A DNA stretch of 64,000 nt from UBA6489 sp942490775 (GTDB lineage: Bacteria > Patescibacteriota > Gracilibacteria > BD1-5 > UBA6164): the NCBI GenBank assembly GCA_942490775.1, contig CALNYL010000013.1, forward strand, positions 220,688 to 284,687, given 5' to 3'. This document shows positions 20,319 to 31,368 of this stretch, piece by piece. The translations under genes and the position numbers were made by a program. The notes under the pieces are model-generated. The model worked only from the letters and a program-made list of their open reading frames with translations. It was not told where the DNA came from and ran no database searches. Numbering within the stretch: position 1 is the first letter of the stretch; the number at the start of each line of letters is the position of its first letter.

Positions 20319-20434
20319 TATACTAAGCCTTCTTAGAAAATTAGAATTTAAAATATATTATTTGCTTATTGCATATGGTTAAAACTCTCTGTTGACAAGG
20401 GGAAAAATCAAAAATTCTAAATAGGTTTAGTATA
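20319..20434. mobile_element. 116-bp MITE, copy 4 (opposite orientation)
   Basis: Starts TATACTAAGCCTTCTTAG and ends AATAGGTTTAGTATA. It is the reverse of copies 1-3, with two changes in the right repeat. Lies between the DHH gene and uvrB; the rest of 20214-20565 is AT-rich with a small A/T hairpin at 20460-20495. Confidence 0.85.
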
Positions 20435-20565
20435 GGTTATTATAAATAACTATGATATTTAAAAAACAAAAAAATATTTTTTTGTTTTTTAAATTTTTTA
20501 TTTGTACTATTTTAACTTTATTATATACTATACTTATTCTTTATAAATAAATAATACTCTTAAAT

Positions 20566-22738
20566 ATGTTTAAATTAAAATCAAAATATACCCCTGCCTG
20601 AGATCAAGGAAGAGCAATAAAAGAATTACTAGAATACATAAAAACTTGAAAAAAATGGCAAACCTTATGGTGAGTCACATGAAGCTGAAAAACATTCACT
20701 ATGGCAAACATTATAGAAAAAATAAAAAAGCCAACTTTAGTAATAGCACACAACAAAACATTGGCTGCACAATTAGCACAAGAATTTAAAGAATTTTTTC
20801 CAGAAAGTGCCGTTCATTACTTCGTATCATATTATGACTACTATCAACCAGAAGCATATATTCAAAAAACAGACACATACATAGAAAAAGAAGCAACGAT
20901 AAATGAAGAAATAGATAGATTAAGACATGCAGCTTCACAAGACTTACTCACTAGAAAAGATGTAATAATAGTAGCATCTGTAAGCTGTATATATGGTATA
21001 GGAAATATTGATCAATACACCCAGCAAATTTTCAGAATAGAAAAAAACAAAAACTATAAAATAGAAGACCTATTAAAAAGACTAGTAAATATACAATACA
21101 AAAGAGCATGAGATGACTTTAAAGCATGAAACTTTAAAGTATCTTGAGATATATTAGAAATATTTCCATCAAGTAAACAAACAGTATACAGAATAGAATT
21201 TTGGTGAGACGAAGTCACAGAAATAGTAATAAAGGATAACCTAACTGGTAAAATCTATGAAAGTTTGGAATATGCAGAAATATTTCCAGCAAAACATACA
21301 GTCACCACGAAAGAAAAAATAAAAGAAGTAGTACCAATTATTAAAAAAGAATTAGAAAGTAGATTAGAAACTTTTAAAAACTCAGGAGATTTATTAAAAT
21401 ATGAAAGACTAAAAACAAAAGTAGAATATGATATGGAAATGATGATGGAGGTTTGATATGTAAACGGTATAGAAAATTATAGTAGATACTTAGACTGAAG
21501 AAAATCTTGAGATTCACCATATACATTAATAGACTATTTCTGAGACGATTTTCTATGCTTTATAGACGAAAGTCATATGACCATACCACAAATATGAGCC
21601 ATGTATGCCTGAGACAGAAGTAGAAAAGATAATTTAGTAGGAAATGGTTTTAGATTACCCTCAGCTCTTGATAATAGACCGCTAAGATTTCATGAATTTG
21701 AGAATAAAATTAAACAAGCTATAGCAGTATCAGCAACTCCCTGAAAATTTGAAATAGAAAGAAGTTGTGATAATTCCGATATACCTCTTGATTTTGATAA
21801 AAATGAAGAAAATATTCTGTGAGAAAAATTTTATAATTTTGATCCTATAAAAGACTGAAATTGGGAATCTTCTATAGATTGTAGAATAGTATCAAAAATA
21901 ATTAGACCAACATGACTTCTAGACCCAGAAATAGAGATAAAACCTATGGAATATATGATAGATGATATAATGAATTCTATTTCTAAAGTTATAAAAAGGG
22001 GAGAGAGGATGCTTATAACCACCATAACCAAAAAATCAAGTGAAGAACTAACCGACTATCTATTAGATTCTTGAATAAAAGTAAATTATTTACATAGTGA
22101 AGTTGATACACTGGATAGGCTTGAAATTCTGAAAGATTTGAGAGAATGAACTATAGATGTTATAGTTTGAGTAAATCTACTTAGAGAAGGTTTAGATTTG
22201 CCTGAAGTTAGTACAATAGCGATATTGGATGCTGATAAACAATGATTTTTAAGAAGTGAACCTTCTTTAATCCAAATTATATGAAGAGCAGCTAGAAATA
22301 GTAACTGAAAAGTAAATATGTATGTTGAAAAAATAACTCCTACAAGATATTCTGCCGTTGATAAACAAGATTATGAAGATAGTTATTTTTGAAAACTATA
22401 TAAACTAGATAAATGAAATAAATTTATTAATGATGACTCTCTTGTGATTTCACAAGCTATGAAAAAAGCTATAGATATAACTTATTATAGAAGAAATATT
22501 CAAAATGAATATAATAAAAAAAATAATATGACTGCAAAAACTATATTTAGTGAAATTAAAGATATATGAGTACCCAAGAAAAGAGTAAAGATGTTGAATA
22601 TAAAAACATAAAAAACAGCCCTAAACTTATAAAGAAATTAGAACTTGAAATGGATTTAGCAGCATCAAATATGGAATATGAAAAAGCTGCTGAACTAAGG
22701 GATAAAATTATTGAACTGAAAAGGAAATGGGATAAATA
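20566..22738 (+). CDS. uvrB: Excinuclease ABC subunit B (frameshifts near the C-terminus)
   Basis: Damage-recognition helicase-like subunit of nucleotide excision repair. MFKLKSKYTPAGDQGRAIKE begins the family-typical N-terminus. Walker A is GVTGSGKTFTMAN with all three glycines TGA; beta-hairpin region YYDYYQPEAYIQKTDTYIEK; FIDESHMTIPQIGAMYAGDR; helicase motifs VGVNLLREGLDLPEV and IQIIGRAARN. The main frame ends at TAA 22611. The last 57 residues, including the UVR motif (KLELEMDLAASNMEYEKAAE), are in a second frame from about 22566 and a third after an A-run at 22681, so two single-base indels separate them. Otherwise full length. Confidence 0.92.
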
Positions 22739-22785
22739 AGGTGTAGGAAAAATAAAATTTTAATACCTCCAATTTACAAGGTTAA

Positions 22786-22860
22786 AAAATCAAAACCTCA
22801 TATCTTGAATTTCCTTTTCCTATAAGGAGAAAAGAATTCAAAATATGAGGTTTTTTAAGA
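22786..22860. terminator. Palindrome acting as shared terminator
   Basis: AAAACCTCATATCTTGAATTTC and GAATTCAAAATATGAGGTTTT form a long stem with an inner CTTTTCCTATAAGGAGAAAAG palindrome. It lies between convergent uvrB and the 22866 gene; related to the palindrome family at 34914. Confidence 0.65.
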
Positions 22861-22865
22861 TAAGT

Positions 22866-23771
22866 CTATTTTATATTTTCTATCGTTTTTTCTATTACCT
22901 CAATAGCAATATTATAAATTTCAACCTTTTTTTCTATTTGGCTAATCTCCTCTTCACTATTTTCAAGCTTTTTCTTTTTCTCTTCAAGCTTAGCTAAAGT
23001 AACTTGAAAAACCTTTTTTTGATTCTCTACACTTAATTCTTTAAATTTTTCATTTTCTAAAATAGGATATATTTTAGAATTTAATTTTTCTTTAACTATA
23101 GCTTTTATTCTTTCACTTAGTTCTTTATCATTTTTTTCTTTTTTCTCCTTTATAATAATAACTCTTTCTTGTAATTTTTGTTCTTTTTCATCAATTTCAG
23201 CTTTTACTATTTTACTAATTTCAACTGTTTTTATATTTGACTTAACATAATCTAGATAATCCTTTAGTTTAGAACTTTCAACATATGGAACAAGAGATTT
23301 ATATAACTCTTTTTTTTCAAATAAAAGTTTTGTTTTTAAATTCTTTACTAACTCTAAATCTTCTGTGTTAGAAATTTCCTGTTCAATTTCAGTTTCTTTT
23401 AATTTATAATCATTTAAAATATCTTGCAGATTAAGCTTTTCTTCATTTAATAACTCTTTTTTGAAAAAACTAGCCAAACTTCAATTTTCTTCTTCAAAAG
23501 TTTTCCATTGTTTTTCTAATGAATCTGTTTTTTCTTTTAATTCATCTATATTTTCTTTTATTTCTCTTATAGTTTTTGGTCAATCATTAGATCCTGTTGA
23601 TGTTTTAATCTTTTCTTCTGGATTTAAAATTCATGATGATGTATTAATTTCATTAGCACTCTCTAGTTCAGAATTAACTTCTTCCAATGAATCTCAAGAA
23701 AAAGCATATGAAGAACCAAAAGATAGGCTATATAAAAGAAAAATCAGAAAAATGTATAGTGTTTTTTTCAT
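22866..23771 (-). CDS. Secreted coiled-coil protein
   Basis: Intact 301 codons. Signal peptide MKKTLYIFLIFLLYSLSFGS then SYAFSG. The rest is almost all Lys/Glu-rich heptad-like sequence (LKEKTDSLEKQWKTFEEENG, RVIIIKEKKEKNDKELSERI, LAKLEEKKKKLENSEEEISQ), i.e. long coiled coils in the envelope. UGA-Gly occurs in the N-terminal third. Resembles periplasmic coiled-coil proteins in shape only; no domain recognised. Confidence 0.7.
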
Positions 23772-24007
23772 ATTCTAGGTATTGTATTTAAGTTGTAGTA
23801 AAATTAATTTTTCAAAGGGTTAAAACTCCTCTGTTGACAATCTGTCTTTTATTATTTACCTATAAGTTTATTTAAACAATTACCCACATTATAATGAGTT
23901 CAATTATTTTATCAAATCTTTTTATTTATTAATAAAAATTTGCAATTTTTATATAAATTTATAAAAATTAAGGAGTACATATTTTATAAATAACTTTTAG
24001 AAAAATT

Positions 24008-25292
24008 ATGAAAAAAATAATTTCTTTGTTTCTTGTGATTATTATATCTTTGTCTTTTTTTAATTTGTCACAGGCAAAATATTCAGACTCAGATATTGAT
24101 AATATTATGGAGAAGTTTTATATTAAATTAGAAAAAGAAAAACCAAATATGGAAGATAGAATTAATAAATTAGAAACTCTATATTCAAAATTTTCTTCTA
24201 TGAATTTAGCAAAACTAAAGCCAGAAGTAAAAAATGCTCTAAGTAAAATAAGAATAAGCATATATAATCAAATAAATATATATAAATGAATAGCAGAAGA
24301 TATTACTATAACAATAATAAGTGATAATAGATGTGAAAACTGTAATGTTGATGAACTAATAAAGAACTTAAAACTAGATACATCTATTAGCTGAGCTAAA
24401 TATGAAGTTAAAGATTTTTCTGATGAATGAGTAAAAATATACTTAAAAGATAATGAAATAGACTTATTACCAGTAATAATATTATCTACAAATGATATAG
24501 AAAACTCATGACCTAACTGAGTAAAAAACTTTTTAGAAAAAATGAAAACAGGAGAATATAAAATAAGAATGCAAGGAGTTTTTGATCCATATGCTGAAAT
24601 ATGTGATAATAAAATAGATGATGACTGAAACTGAAAGGTAGATTGTGAAGATATTAAATGTACTAAAAATATAGAATGTTTAAAAAAAGTAGATAAACCT
24701 AAAGCAGAATTATTTGTTATGTCACACTGTCCTTATTGATTACAGGCTCAAAAATGATATCTAGAAGTTATGGAAAAACTATGAAATATTGCTGATATAG
24801 AAGTAAAATTTGTACCTTATCTTATGCACTGACCAAGTGAATGAGAAGAAAATCTAGTACAACATTGTATACAAAAAGAGCAAAAAGAAAAATATGTACC
24901 ATATTTAAAATGTTTCTTAAAAGAAAAATGAAAGGAAGAAGAATGTAGAAAAGAAGTTATTATAAATGAGATTAAATTACAAGCATGTATAACTTCAACT
25001 AAGGAAAAAATAAACTATGATAAAGAACTAGCAAAATCTTATGAAAGATTTCCAAAATTTACTATAGATAATGAATCAGCAGAGAAATATTGAGTACAAT
25101 GATCTCCAAGTTTTGTAATAAACGGAATAAAAAGTTGAATCTTGAAGAAGTGCAAAAGCATATGCAGATATAATTTGTTCTACCTTTAAGGAAAAACCAG
25201 AAGCTTGTAATCAAGAATTTTCTAGTATTTCATATGATCCAAATTTTTGATTTACATCTGGTTGAAATTCTATTGGAGAATGTGGTAATTAA
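24008..25292 (+). CDS. Secreted thioredoxin-fold protein (GILT/DsbA-like) with a calcium-loop-like insert (frameshift)
   Basis: Signal peptide MKKIISLFLVIIISLSFFNL then SQAKYSDS. Residues about 100-200 form a first thioredoxin-like region (TIISDNRCENCNVDELIKNL). An acidic loop CDNKIDDDGNGKVDCEDIKC follows. The second half has VMSHCPYGLQAQKGYLEVME, YLMHGPSEGEENLVQHCIQK and YLKCFLKEKG, as in thiol-reductase-like proteins of CPR and archaea. The redox motif is CPYG, lacking the second Cys of CXXC. A one-base shift in an A5 run near 25130 separates the last 50 residues (SAKAYADIICSTFKEKPEAC). Probably folds or reduces extracytoplasmic proteins. Confidence 0.65.
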
Positions 25293-25424
25293 AAAAAGTC
25301 CGAAAAAATAATTAATAAGGAAGAAAAAATAGCCAAAAAAGTTTTTTACTAATATTTTTTTGATTTTAATAAATAAAATGTTAGAATTAGCTTTGTATTT
25401 TTATATTTTTAATATTTTTATAGA

Positions 25425-25778
25425 ATGGAATTACAAACAAAGATACAAGTTTGAAGTGGTTTAGAAGTTGCCAAAGATACAATAGAGAAAATGGTAAGTG
25501 AAAACTTAGATACAAAGATGGATAACTATCTAAAAAAGTTTGATAAAGATTCAGCAGAATGATTACTTGAATTAAAATTAGACAAAAATAAAAAGGGATT
25601 ATACGATTGAGTATTACATGTAAAACTTGATGGAATTGTTTTCAGATATGAAAGAGAAGATTATAAAAACTTAGATGATTTAGTTAATCATTTATTTAAA
25701 CATTTTAAAGAAGAATTAAGTAATTTTAAGGAGGATTGAATAATTTCAAAAAAAAATTGAGTAAATGATTTGATATAG
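25425..25778 (+). CDS. Ribosome hibernation factor-like protein (HPF/RaiA type)
   Basis: 117 codons. MELQTKIQVGSGLEVAKDTI then a segment with LLELKLDKNKKGLYDGVLHV and FRYEREDYKNLDDLVNHLF follows the beta-alpha-beta-beta-beta-alpha pattern of HPF/YfiA proteins, which bind 30S subunits in the stationary state. The conserved DMYAAID region is replaced by NLDDLVNHL, so the match is distant. The C-terminus may be shifted: the alternative frame gives FKKKLSKGFDIEKSKNLIC. Followed by a strong terminator at 25879. Confidence 0.5.
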
Positions 25779-25878
25779 AAAAATCAAAGAATTTAATTTG
25801 TACTAAAAAGATTTTATAATCTGACTCTGTATACTTAAATGGAAAATTACGGAAAGTAAAAAGTTTATATTATACAAC

Positions 25879-25914
25879 AAAAAAAGCACTAGAATTTCTA
25901 GTGCTTTTTTTGTT
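25879..25914 (+). terminator. Rho-independent terminator
   Basis: AAAAAAGCACTAGAA and TTCTAGTGCTTTTTTT form a perfect stem with a T tail, about 100 bp past the HPF-like gene. Confidence 0.85.
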
Positions 25915-26073
25915 GATTTTTTAAAGTGTTTTTCTGGTGAAGTATAGTATTTTAATTTGTAATTCATAGCACAAAATGTATTATACTATCTACGAAAATT
26001 ATTGTTTGATTTGATTTTTTTGTAAATATCATTACATATTGTATGTAATTTTATTTTTTTAAAATTTTTTATT

Positions 26074-26952
26074 ATGGCGACTTGAGATATTAATTTAAGT
26101 GAAGTGGCTAATATGAATGTAGAAAGCATTATGTCTATAGATTTTTCGAGATACATTGATTTAATTATTTCTGGAGTTCTTTCCTATTTCCCAAGAATAA
26201 TAGGAGCTTTATTTATAGTTTGGATATGATTTAAAATTGTAAATCTAATACAAACATGAATAGAAAAAGTAATGACAAATCAAAAGATAGAACCAATGCT
26301 GAAGTGATTTCTATCTAGTTTAATGAACTGAATTTTAAAAGTATTAGTAATAATAAGTGCTGCTTGAATATTAGGAATACAAACTAGTTCATTTGTGGCT
26401 ATAATAGCTGCAGCATGACTTGCTATATGATTATCATTAAAATGAACTTTACAGAATTTTGCTGGATGAGTTATAATACTACTGTTTAAACCTTTTAAAA
26501 TATGAAACTGGGTAGAAATAGCATCATATTCTTGAGAAGTAAGAGATATATATATATTTAATACTTTATTATTAACAGGAGATAAAAAAAGTGTTCTTAT
26601 TCCAAATTCTGACATAATTTCTTCTTCTATAATAAATTATAGTAGCGAAAGGAAAAGAAGAATTGATTTAGTTATAGGAATAAGCTATGATGATGATATA
26701 GATAAAGCTAAAAAAGTGCTTGATGATATTGCACAGAATGATAGTAGTATAATATATAAAGATTGAGTAACAATATGAGTATGTGAATTATGATCTAATA
26801 GTGTAAACTTTCATTTTAGATTTTTTGTAAAGAGAGATGACTATTGGGGAGTTTACCGTGATACTTTGGAAACAGTTAAAAAAACTTTTGATAAGCAATG
26901 ATTAAACTTTCCATATCCTCAAAGAGATGTACATTTGTATAGTGAGAAGTAA
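26074..26952 (+). CDS. mscS: Small-conductance mechanosensitive channel
   Basis: Intact 292 codons with UGA=Gly. N-terminal helices (LIISGVLSYFPRIIGALFIV), then the pore helix TM3 region VAIIAAAGLAIGLSLKGTLQ with the Gly/Ala packing pattern of MscS, then FAGGVIILLFKPFKIGNWVE and the cytoplasmic beta domain (NTLLLTGDKKSVLIPNSDII, the conserved IPN motif). Length equals E. coli MscS. Inner-membrane tension valve that releases solutes on osmotic downshock. Followed by a palindromic repeat. Confidence 0.92.
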
Positions 26953-26999
26953 GGACAGGTTTTCGTAGTAAGGATAGGTTTAAAACCTGTCCTTACGGG
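26949..26999. repeat. Palindromic repeat at the mscS end
   Basis: GTAAGGACAGGTTTTCG and AGGTTTAAAACCTGTCCTTAC pair around a partial direct copy (GTAAGGATAGGTTT). Overlaps the mscS stop codon; may terminate transcription. Confidence 0.6.
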
Positions 27000-27044
27000 A
27001 TAAGCTTGGGGGAGAGTATAGTCTTTATTTTATAAAATATTTTT

Positions 27045-27707
27045 ATGATAAAGCTTGATGATTCTTGGTTAGTTCATTTAGAATGAGAATTTGAGAAGCC
27101 TTATTTCTTTGAAATAAAGGATTTTTTGAAGTCTGAGATTAATGCATGAAAGACTTTGTATCCTCATACTAAGAATATATTTAATGCTTTGAATCTTACT
27201 AAGTTTGATAAAGTAAAAGTTGTTATACTAGGGCAAGACCCTTATCATTGAGTATGACAGGCTCATGGGCTTAGTTTTTCTGTACCAGATTGAGTTAGAA
27301 AACCACCTTCTTTACAAAATATATTTAAAGAAATAAAATCAGATTTATCAATAGAAATTCCTGAAAGCTGAAATTTAGAAAGATGGGCAAAAAACTGAGT
27401 TTTACTTTTAAACTCAATATTAACAGTAGAAAAATCAAAGGCGGCTAGTCATTCAAAAATTTGATGGCAAAACTTCACAGATGAAATCATAAAAATTATT
27501 TCAAAAGAAAAAGAAAATGTAGTATTTTTATTGTGGGGAAATTTTGCTAGACAAAAAAGTTCTTTAATAGATAAGCAAAAACACTACATTTTAGAATCTC
27601 CTCATCCATCTCCATTTTCAGTACATTCTGGATTTTTTGGATGTAAACACTTTTCAAAGGCTAATGAATTTTTGAAGGATAAAGGGTATAAGTGAATTGA
27701 GTGGTAG
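27045..27707 (+). CDS. ung: Uracil-DNA glycosylase
   Basis: Intact 220 codons, family-1 UDG. Catalytic water-activating motif VILGQDPYHGVGQAHGLSFS (last motif glycine TGA), LLLNSILTVEKSKAASHSKI, VVFLLWGNFARQKS and the minor-groove loop HPSPFSVHSGFFGCKHFSKA. Removes uracil from DNA to start base-excision repair. ATG at 27045 gives the normal N-terminus. Confidence 0.95.
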
Positions 27708-27863
27708 TATAATAATAAATTTGTATGGAGATATAGAATTTTAAATATAATCCATCCTATCATACGAAAGGGAGAAATTTACAATTTTCTATTTTCTATA
27801 TAACTTTAATCCTAAAGTTTTTTTTCTAATAGATTCTTGTATTTGCGAAAATCTAAATGTAAG

Positions 27864-28580
27864 TTAATTTTCTCAATAAAAGAAATCATATCATGCTATT
27901 TTCCACTGAGGATACTCATATACAAAATGTAACCTAAAACTAACAAGAGGAGCACTTTTATAATATCAGTCTAAAACCAAAAGATTATTTTCATCTAAAT
28001 ATGGAGGTTTATTGTATGCAATATCTTTTTCAATAATTTCTTCTATTGGTAATTTATATCTTATAGTAGGAGCAATTAATGATTCCAATTCTTTTTGACT
28101 GGTTTTTGATTTCCGTCTTTCTGAAATATTATCATAAAAAAATTTATAATCATTTTTGTAGACAGAGTTTTTAAATACTATAAAAAAATTATTAACCATT
28201 TTCTTTAATTCCAATTCTTCGGGTATTTCTAATTCTTGTTTACTTATTTTTCTAGACAATTCTTTTCAATTTATTTTTATTTTCCATAGATTTTCTTCTT
28301 TATAAGGAGTTTTATTTATAGTAAAAATTTCTTTAGAGAAAAAATCTCAAACTTTAAAAGTATTGTCTTCAAATTTTGTCATAAAACCAGAAATAAGTTT
28401 TTTATTTTCCTCATAACTCACATACGAATTTTCTTTTATAAGTAATGTTACTCCAATTACCTTTCCACTCTCAAATATAGTCTTTTTTGAGAATCAGAAA
28501 AGTTCTATAGTTTTTGTAGGAAAAGGAAAAAAATAGGTTACCAAAAGAGTAATCATAAGTATAAACAAGATTTTTTTCAC
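27864..28580 (-). CDS. Membrane-anchored hypothetical protein, GTG start
   Basis: 238 codons with UGA=Gly. The frame opens at GTG 28578-28580 (VKKILFILMITLLVTYFFPF), a single N-terminal membrane segment or uncleaved signal. The soluble part has NKTPYKEENLWKIKINGKEL and ELEIPEELELKKMVNNFFIV, then ENNLLVLDGYYKSAPLVSFR and a Tyr/Phe-rich end (YEYPQWKIAGYDFFYGEN). No in-frame ATG would include the membrane segment, hence GTG. Family not recognised. Confidence 0.6.
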
Positions 28581-28895
28581 ATTTTTTTTATTATTTTACA
28601 TTTTTTTTCATTGTAGACAATTTATATTTGTCTAGATTATATAAATTTTAATTTTAAATCAAAGTTTTTTTTACTATATTTTTTGCTATTAAATTATATT
28701 CTATATAATACACTCATAATTTTATATTATTTTAATAAAAAACATAAAATAAAAAATATGTCTAAAGAAATAATTAGTTACTTATATTAGTTTACCACTT
28801 GTACTTATCCCTTGAATAATATTTTTATGTATATGAAATATAGAGAGGATAAGAAAAATCATAAATAAAATTATAAATATAACAAAAGTAAAAAT
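28581..28895. other. AT-rich spacer with an ORF remnant
   Basis: Contains ATGTCTAAAGAAATAATTAG, stopped after ten codons, and in another frame a hydrophobic segment (ISLPLVLIPGIIFLCIGNIE) without a start. A decayed small membrane protein is possible. The rest is A/T runs. Confidence 0.35.
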
Positions 28896-29967
28896 ATGAA
28901 TTTATATATACACATATGAACAAACTTAGAGTATTTTAAATTATTAAACGAGTGATATTTGCTTTCACAGTGAAAGAAGGATAGAGACCTAGCAGGAGTC
29001 TTTTTAGAAAATTTCCCATGAGAATTAGCTGAAACAATAAGTCCACAATATGAAATAAATTTTATGGCAATAAGGGAAATAAAAAAAAGATTTTGAGGGA
29101 GAGGTATTTAATAAAATAAATTGAATATATTATGGTTCGGATAATTGTGAATATTTAGTACCAACAAAATTAGAAATAGAAGGAGCAATAAATGATTTCA
29201 AAAAATTCAATAAAAATTATCCACCACATCAACTAAGAAGTTTTACTTTAGTTACACCATATGTTTGAAATAAAATGCTAGAAAGATTAGATGAGACATT
29301 AGAATATCTAAATAATTTAAAAATAAAGAATTCTATAGAGATAGTTGTAAATGATTTATGAACTTTGAGGCTTTTGTCTACAAAATATACTAATTTGAAA
29401 CCAATATTTGGTAGGATTTTACACAAACTTCTAAAACTCTCTTTATAGATACTTATTGATATGAAGCTCATCCAGCATGAGAATTAATAAAAAATAAATC
29501 AGAACAAGAAAAACTAAGACTTAGAGAAGAAATAATAAAATGGCAAATGAGGTTTTATAATAGTGTAGAAGTTAGTTTAGAAGTATACAGAGATTTTTTT
29601 AAAAAAATTTGGTATAAATAGGGTAACTATTGATTATATGCAAAAAGGGAAAGAGCTATATGATAACTCCAGATTCTGAGAAATTTGAATTGATTTATAC
29701 TATCCTTGGGCTATTATATTTACATGAAGACTTTGTGATACAGCGGGAATAGAAAATCCCACAAAAGCTATGTATACTACGGATGATATTTGTCCAAGAA
29801 CTTGTAGTAGATATGATGTTTTTTATAAAGTAAGAACTACATGATACAAAATGATACAAAGATGAAATGCTTGATATAGGAGTGAGTTAAATTTAGATTT
29901 TGTGAAGGATGAATTTTTGAATCATGAGAATAATAGATTTATATTTGCACCTTTTATAACGGTTTAG
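28896..29967 (+). pseudogene. Peptidase U32-like protein, at least three frameshifts
   Basis: Consecutive frames give: MNLYIHIGTNLEYFKLLNEG and FLENFPGELAETISPQYEIN; then YYGSDNCEYLVPTKLEIEGA, FTLVTPYVGNKMLERLDETL and IEIVVNDLGTLRLLSTKYTN; then LFIDTYGYEAHPAGELIKNK; then LYYPWAIIFTGRLCDTAG and DDICPRTCSRYDVFYKV to TAG 29967. The order (GxxCE start, VVNDLG strand, Cys-rich end CPRTCSRY) resembles YhbV-type U32 peptidase/hydroxylase-associated proteins. Non-functional if the sequence is correct. Confidence 0.45.
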
Positions 29968-30035
29968 ACTTTTAACCTCACCGTTGAATCTCCTCTCCTT
30001 ATAGGATAAAGAATTTAAGATAGAGGTTTGATTAT
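29968..30035. repeat. CTCTCCTGAATCC-family palindrome
   Basis: ACCTCACCGTTGAATCTCCTC, CTTATAGGA and AAGAATTTAAGATAGAGGTTT form an imperfect stem between the U32-like and YbaK-like genes. Confidence 0.5.
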
Positions 30036-30060
30036 AGGAAAGATAAAATAAATAAAAATT

Positions 30061-30533
30061 ATGAAACAAAAAATATTTGATATATTGGATAGTTTAGAAA
30101 TAGACTATAAAAATTATGAGCATGATGCCGTTTTTACTTGCGGTGAAGCTAAGTGAATAGATGTTCCTTGATTGAGAGTTAAGAGTTTGCTTTTGAGAAA
30201 TAAAAAATCTACTAATTTTTATATGGTGGTTCTAAGAGATTGTACTAGGTTGGATACAAATATTGTTAGGCTAAGTTTTGAGATTCTAAGATGTCATTTG
30301 CGAATGAAGAACAAATGATGGAAAAAATAGGACTAAAACCCTGAAGTGTTAGTCCTTTTGCTCTTATAAATAATGTGGAGAAAGATATAAAAGTAGTTTT
30401 TGAGAATGCTTTAGATGGTGAAATGATATGATTTCATCCTCTAAGAAATGATAATACGATAGTTTTGAATATGGGTGATGTAAAGAAGTTTTTAGATAAT
30501 TTGGGGTTTGACTATTGTTTTTTGGATTTGTAG
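30061..30533 (+). CDS. YbaK/ProX-type aminoacyl-tRNA deacylase (frameshift)
   Basis: MKQKIFDILDSLEIDYKNYE and HDAVFTCGEAKGIDVPGL are the usual start; after a one-base shift near 30285 the product continues SKMSFANEEQMMEKIGLKPG, SVSPFALINNVEKDIKVVFE and GFHPLRNDNTIVLNMGDVKK. These are the hallmark segments of ProXp-ala/PrdX editing domains, which clear misacylated Ala-tRNA(Pro) in trans. Length about 157 residues fits. The frame break lies in TAAGTTTTGAGATTC. Confidence 0.75.
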
Positions 30534-30552
30534 AAAATAGGATTTTATTAAA

Positions 30553-31203
30553 TTACTTAACTGAACTTATTTTTTTATCTTCTGAATAATTTAATGATCA
30601 ATCACGGATGCAGATTAATGATATTTTTTCCTTTGTTCTGTTTGGATTAGGTACATAAGTAAGTTTTATCATTCATGCTCAACTTGCTTCATTATTTTTC
30701 TTTTCGTTTGCAGCTCCTAATCAACCATCAGTTAGTATTGTTATATCACCAAAATTAAGTATATTTCCAATAATTCCACTATGTTCTTATTGTATTGATC
30801 TTATTTCTTTTACAGGGATATTCTTGAAGTTTGATTTTAAGATTCATTTTTGTTTGTATGTTATAAGTTCTTCTGGTGAAACTAAACAAAAGTCCATTTT
30901 ATAGTTAATATAAATTTTGTATATCCTATTTAATATAATAAGTGATATAATAAGTGATATAACCCCCAATAGAATTAATAGTGAATTTGCTCAGGTTATA
31001 AGATATTTGTATACAAATTTATATAAATAATAATAAAGTAATATACTAAATATTATGTATAAAATAAAGGGGATAATTCATTTTATAAGCCAGAAGGAAA
31101 AAGATCTTCTTATGATTAAAACTTTACCTTCTCAAAATATATTTTTAAACTTATTGTATTTTTTTTGTTTTAGTTTAGTATCAAAACTATTAAAGATTTT
31201 CAT
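30553..31203 (-). CDS. PH-domain (YdbS/bPH2-like) membrane protein with in-frame TAA
   Basis: 216 codons from ATG 31203 to TAA 30553. Two hydrophobic helices (LIKGIIPFILYIIFSILLYY; LLILLGVISLIISLIILNRI) are followed by a PH-like beta domain: MDFCLVSPEELITYKQKGIL, IPVKEIRSIQ and then HSGIIGNILNFGDITILTDG. A TAA stands in frame at 30787-30789, between RSIQ and EHSG, exactly where the family continues without interruption. One substitution (for example CAA or GAA to TAA) would explain it. Function unknown. Confidence 0.55.
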
Positions 31204-31368
31204 AGATATTCTTTATTATTAGATATAGATTTATAATAAGAATATTATAATGAAAGTTGAGTTAATACAAATGTTTTTAAATAAGAACAAAATAAAGCTT
31301 TTCTTTAAGTAACACCTTTTTTATAGGATTACTAACTAATAACATTTAAATTTCCTTAAAAAAGGAAG

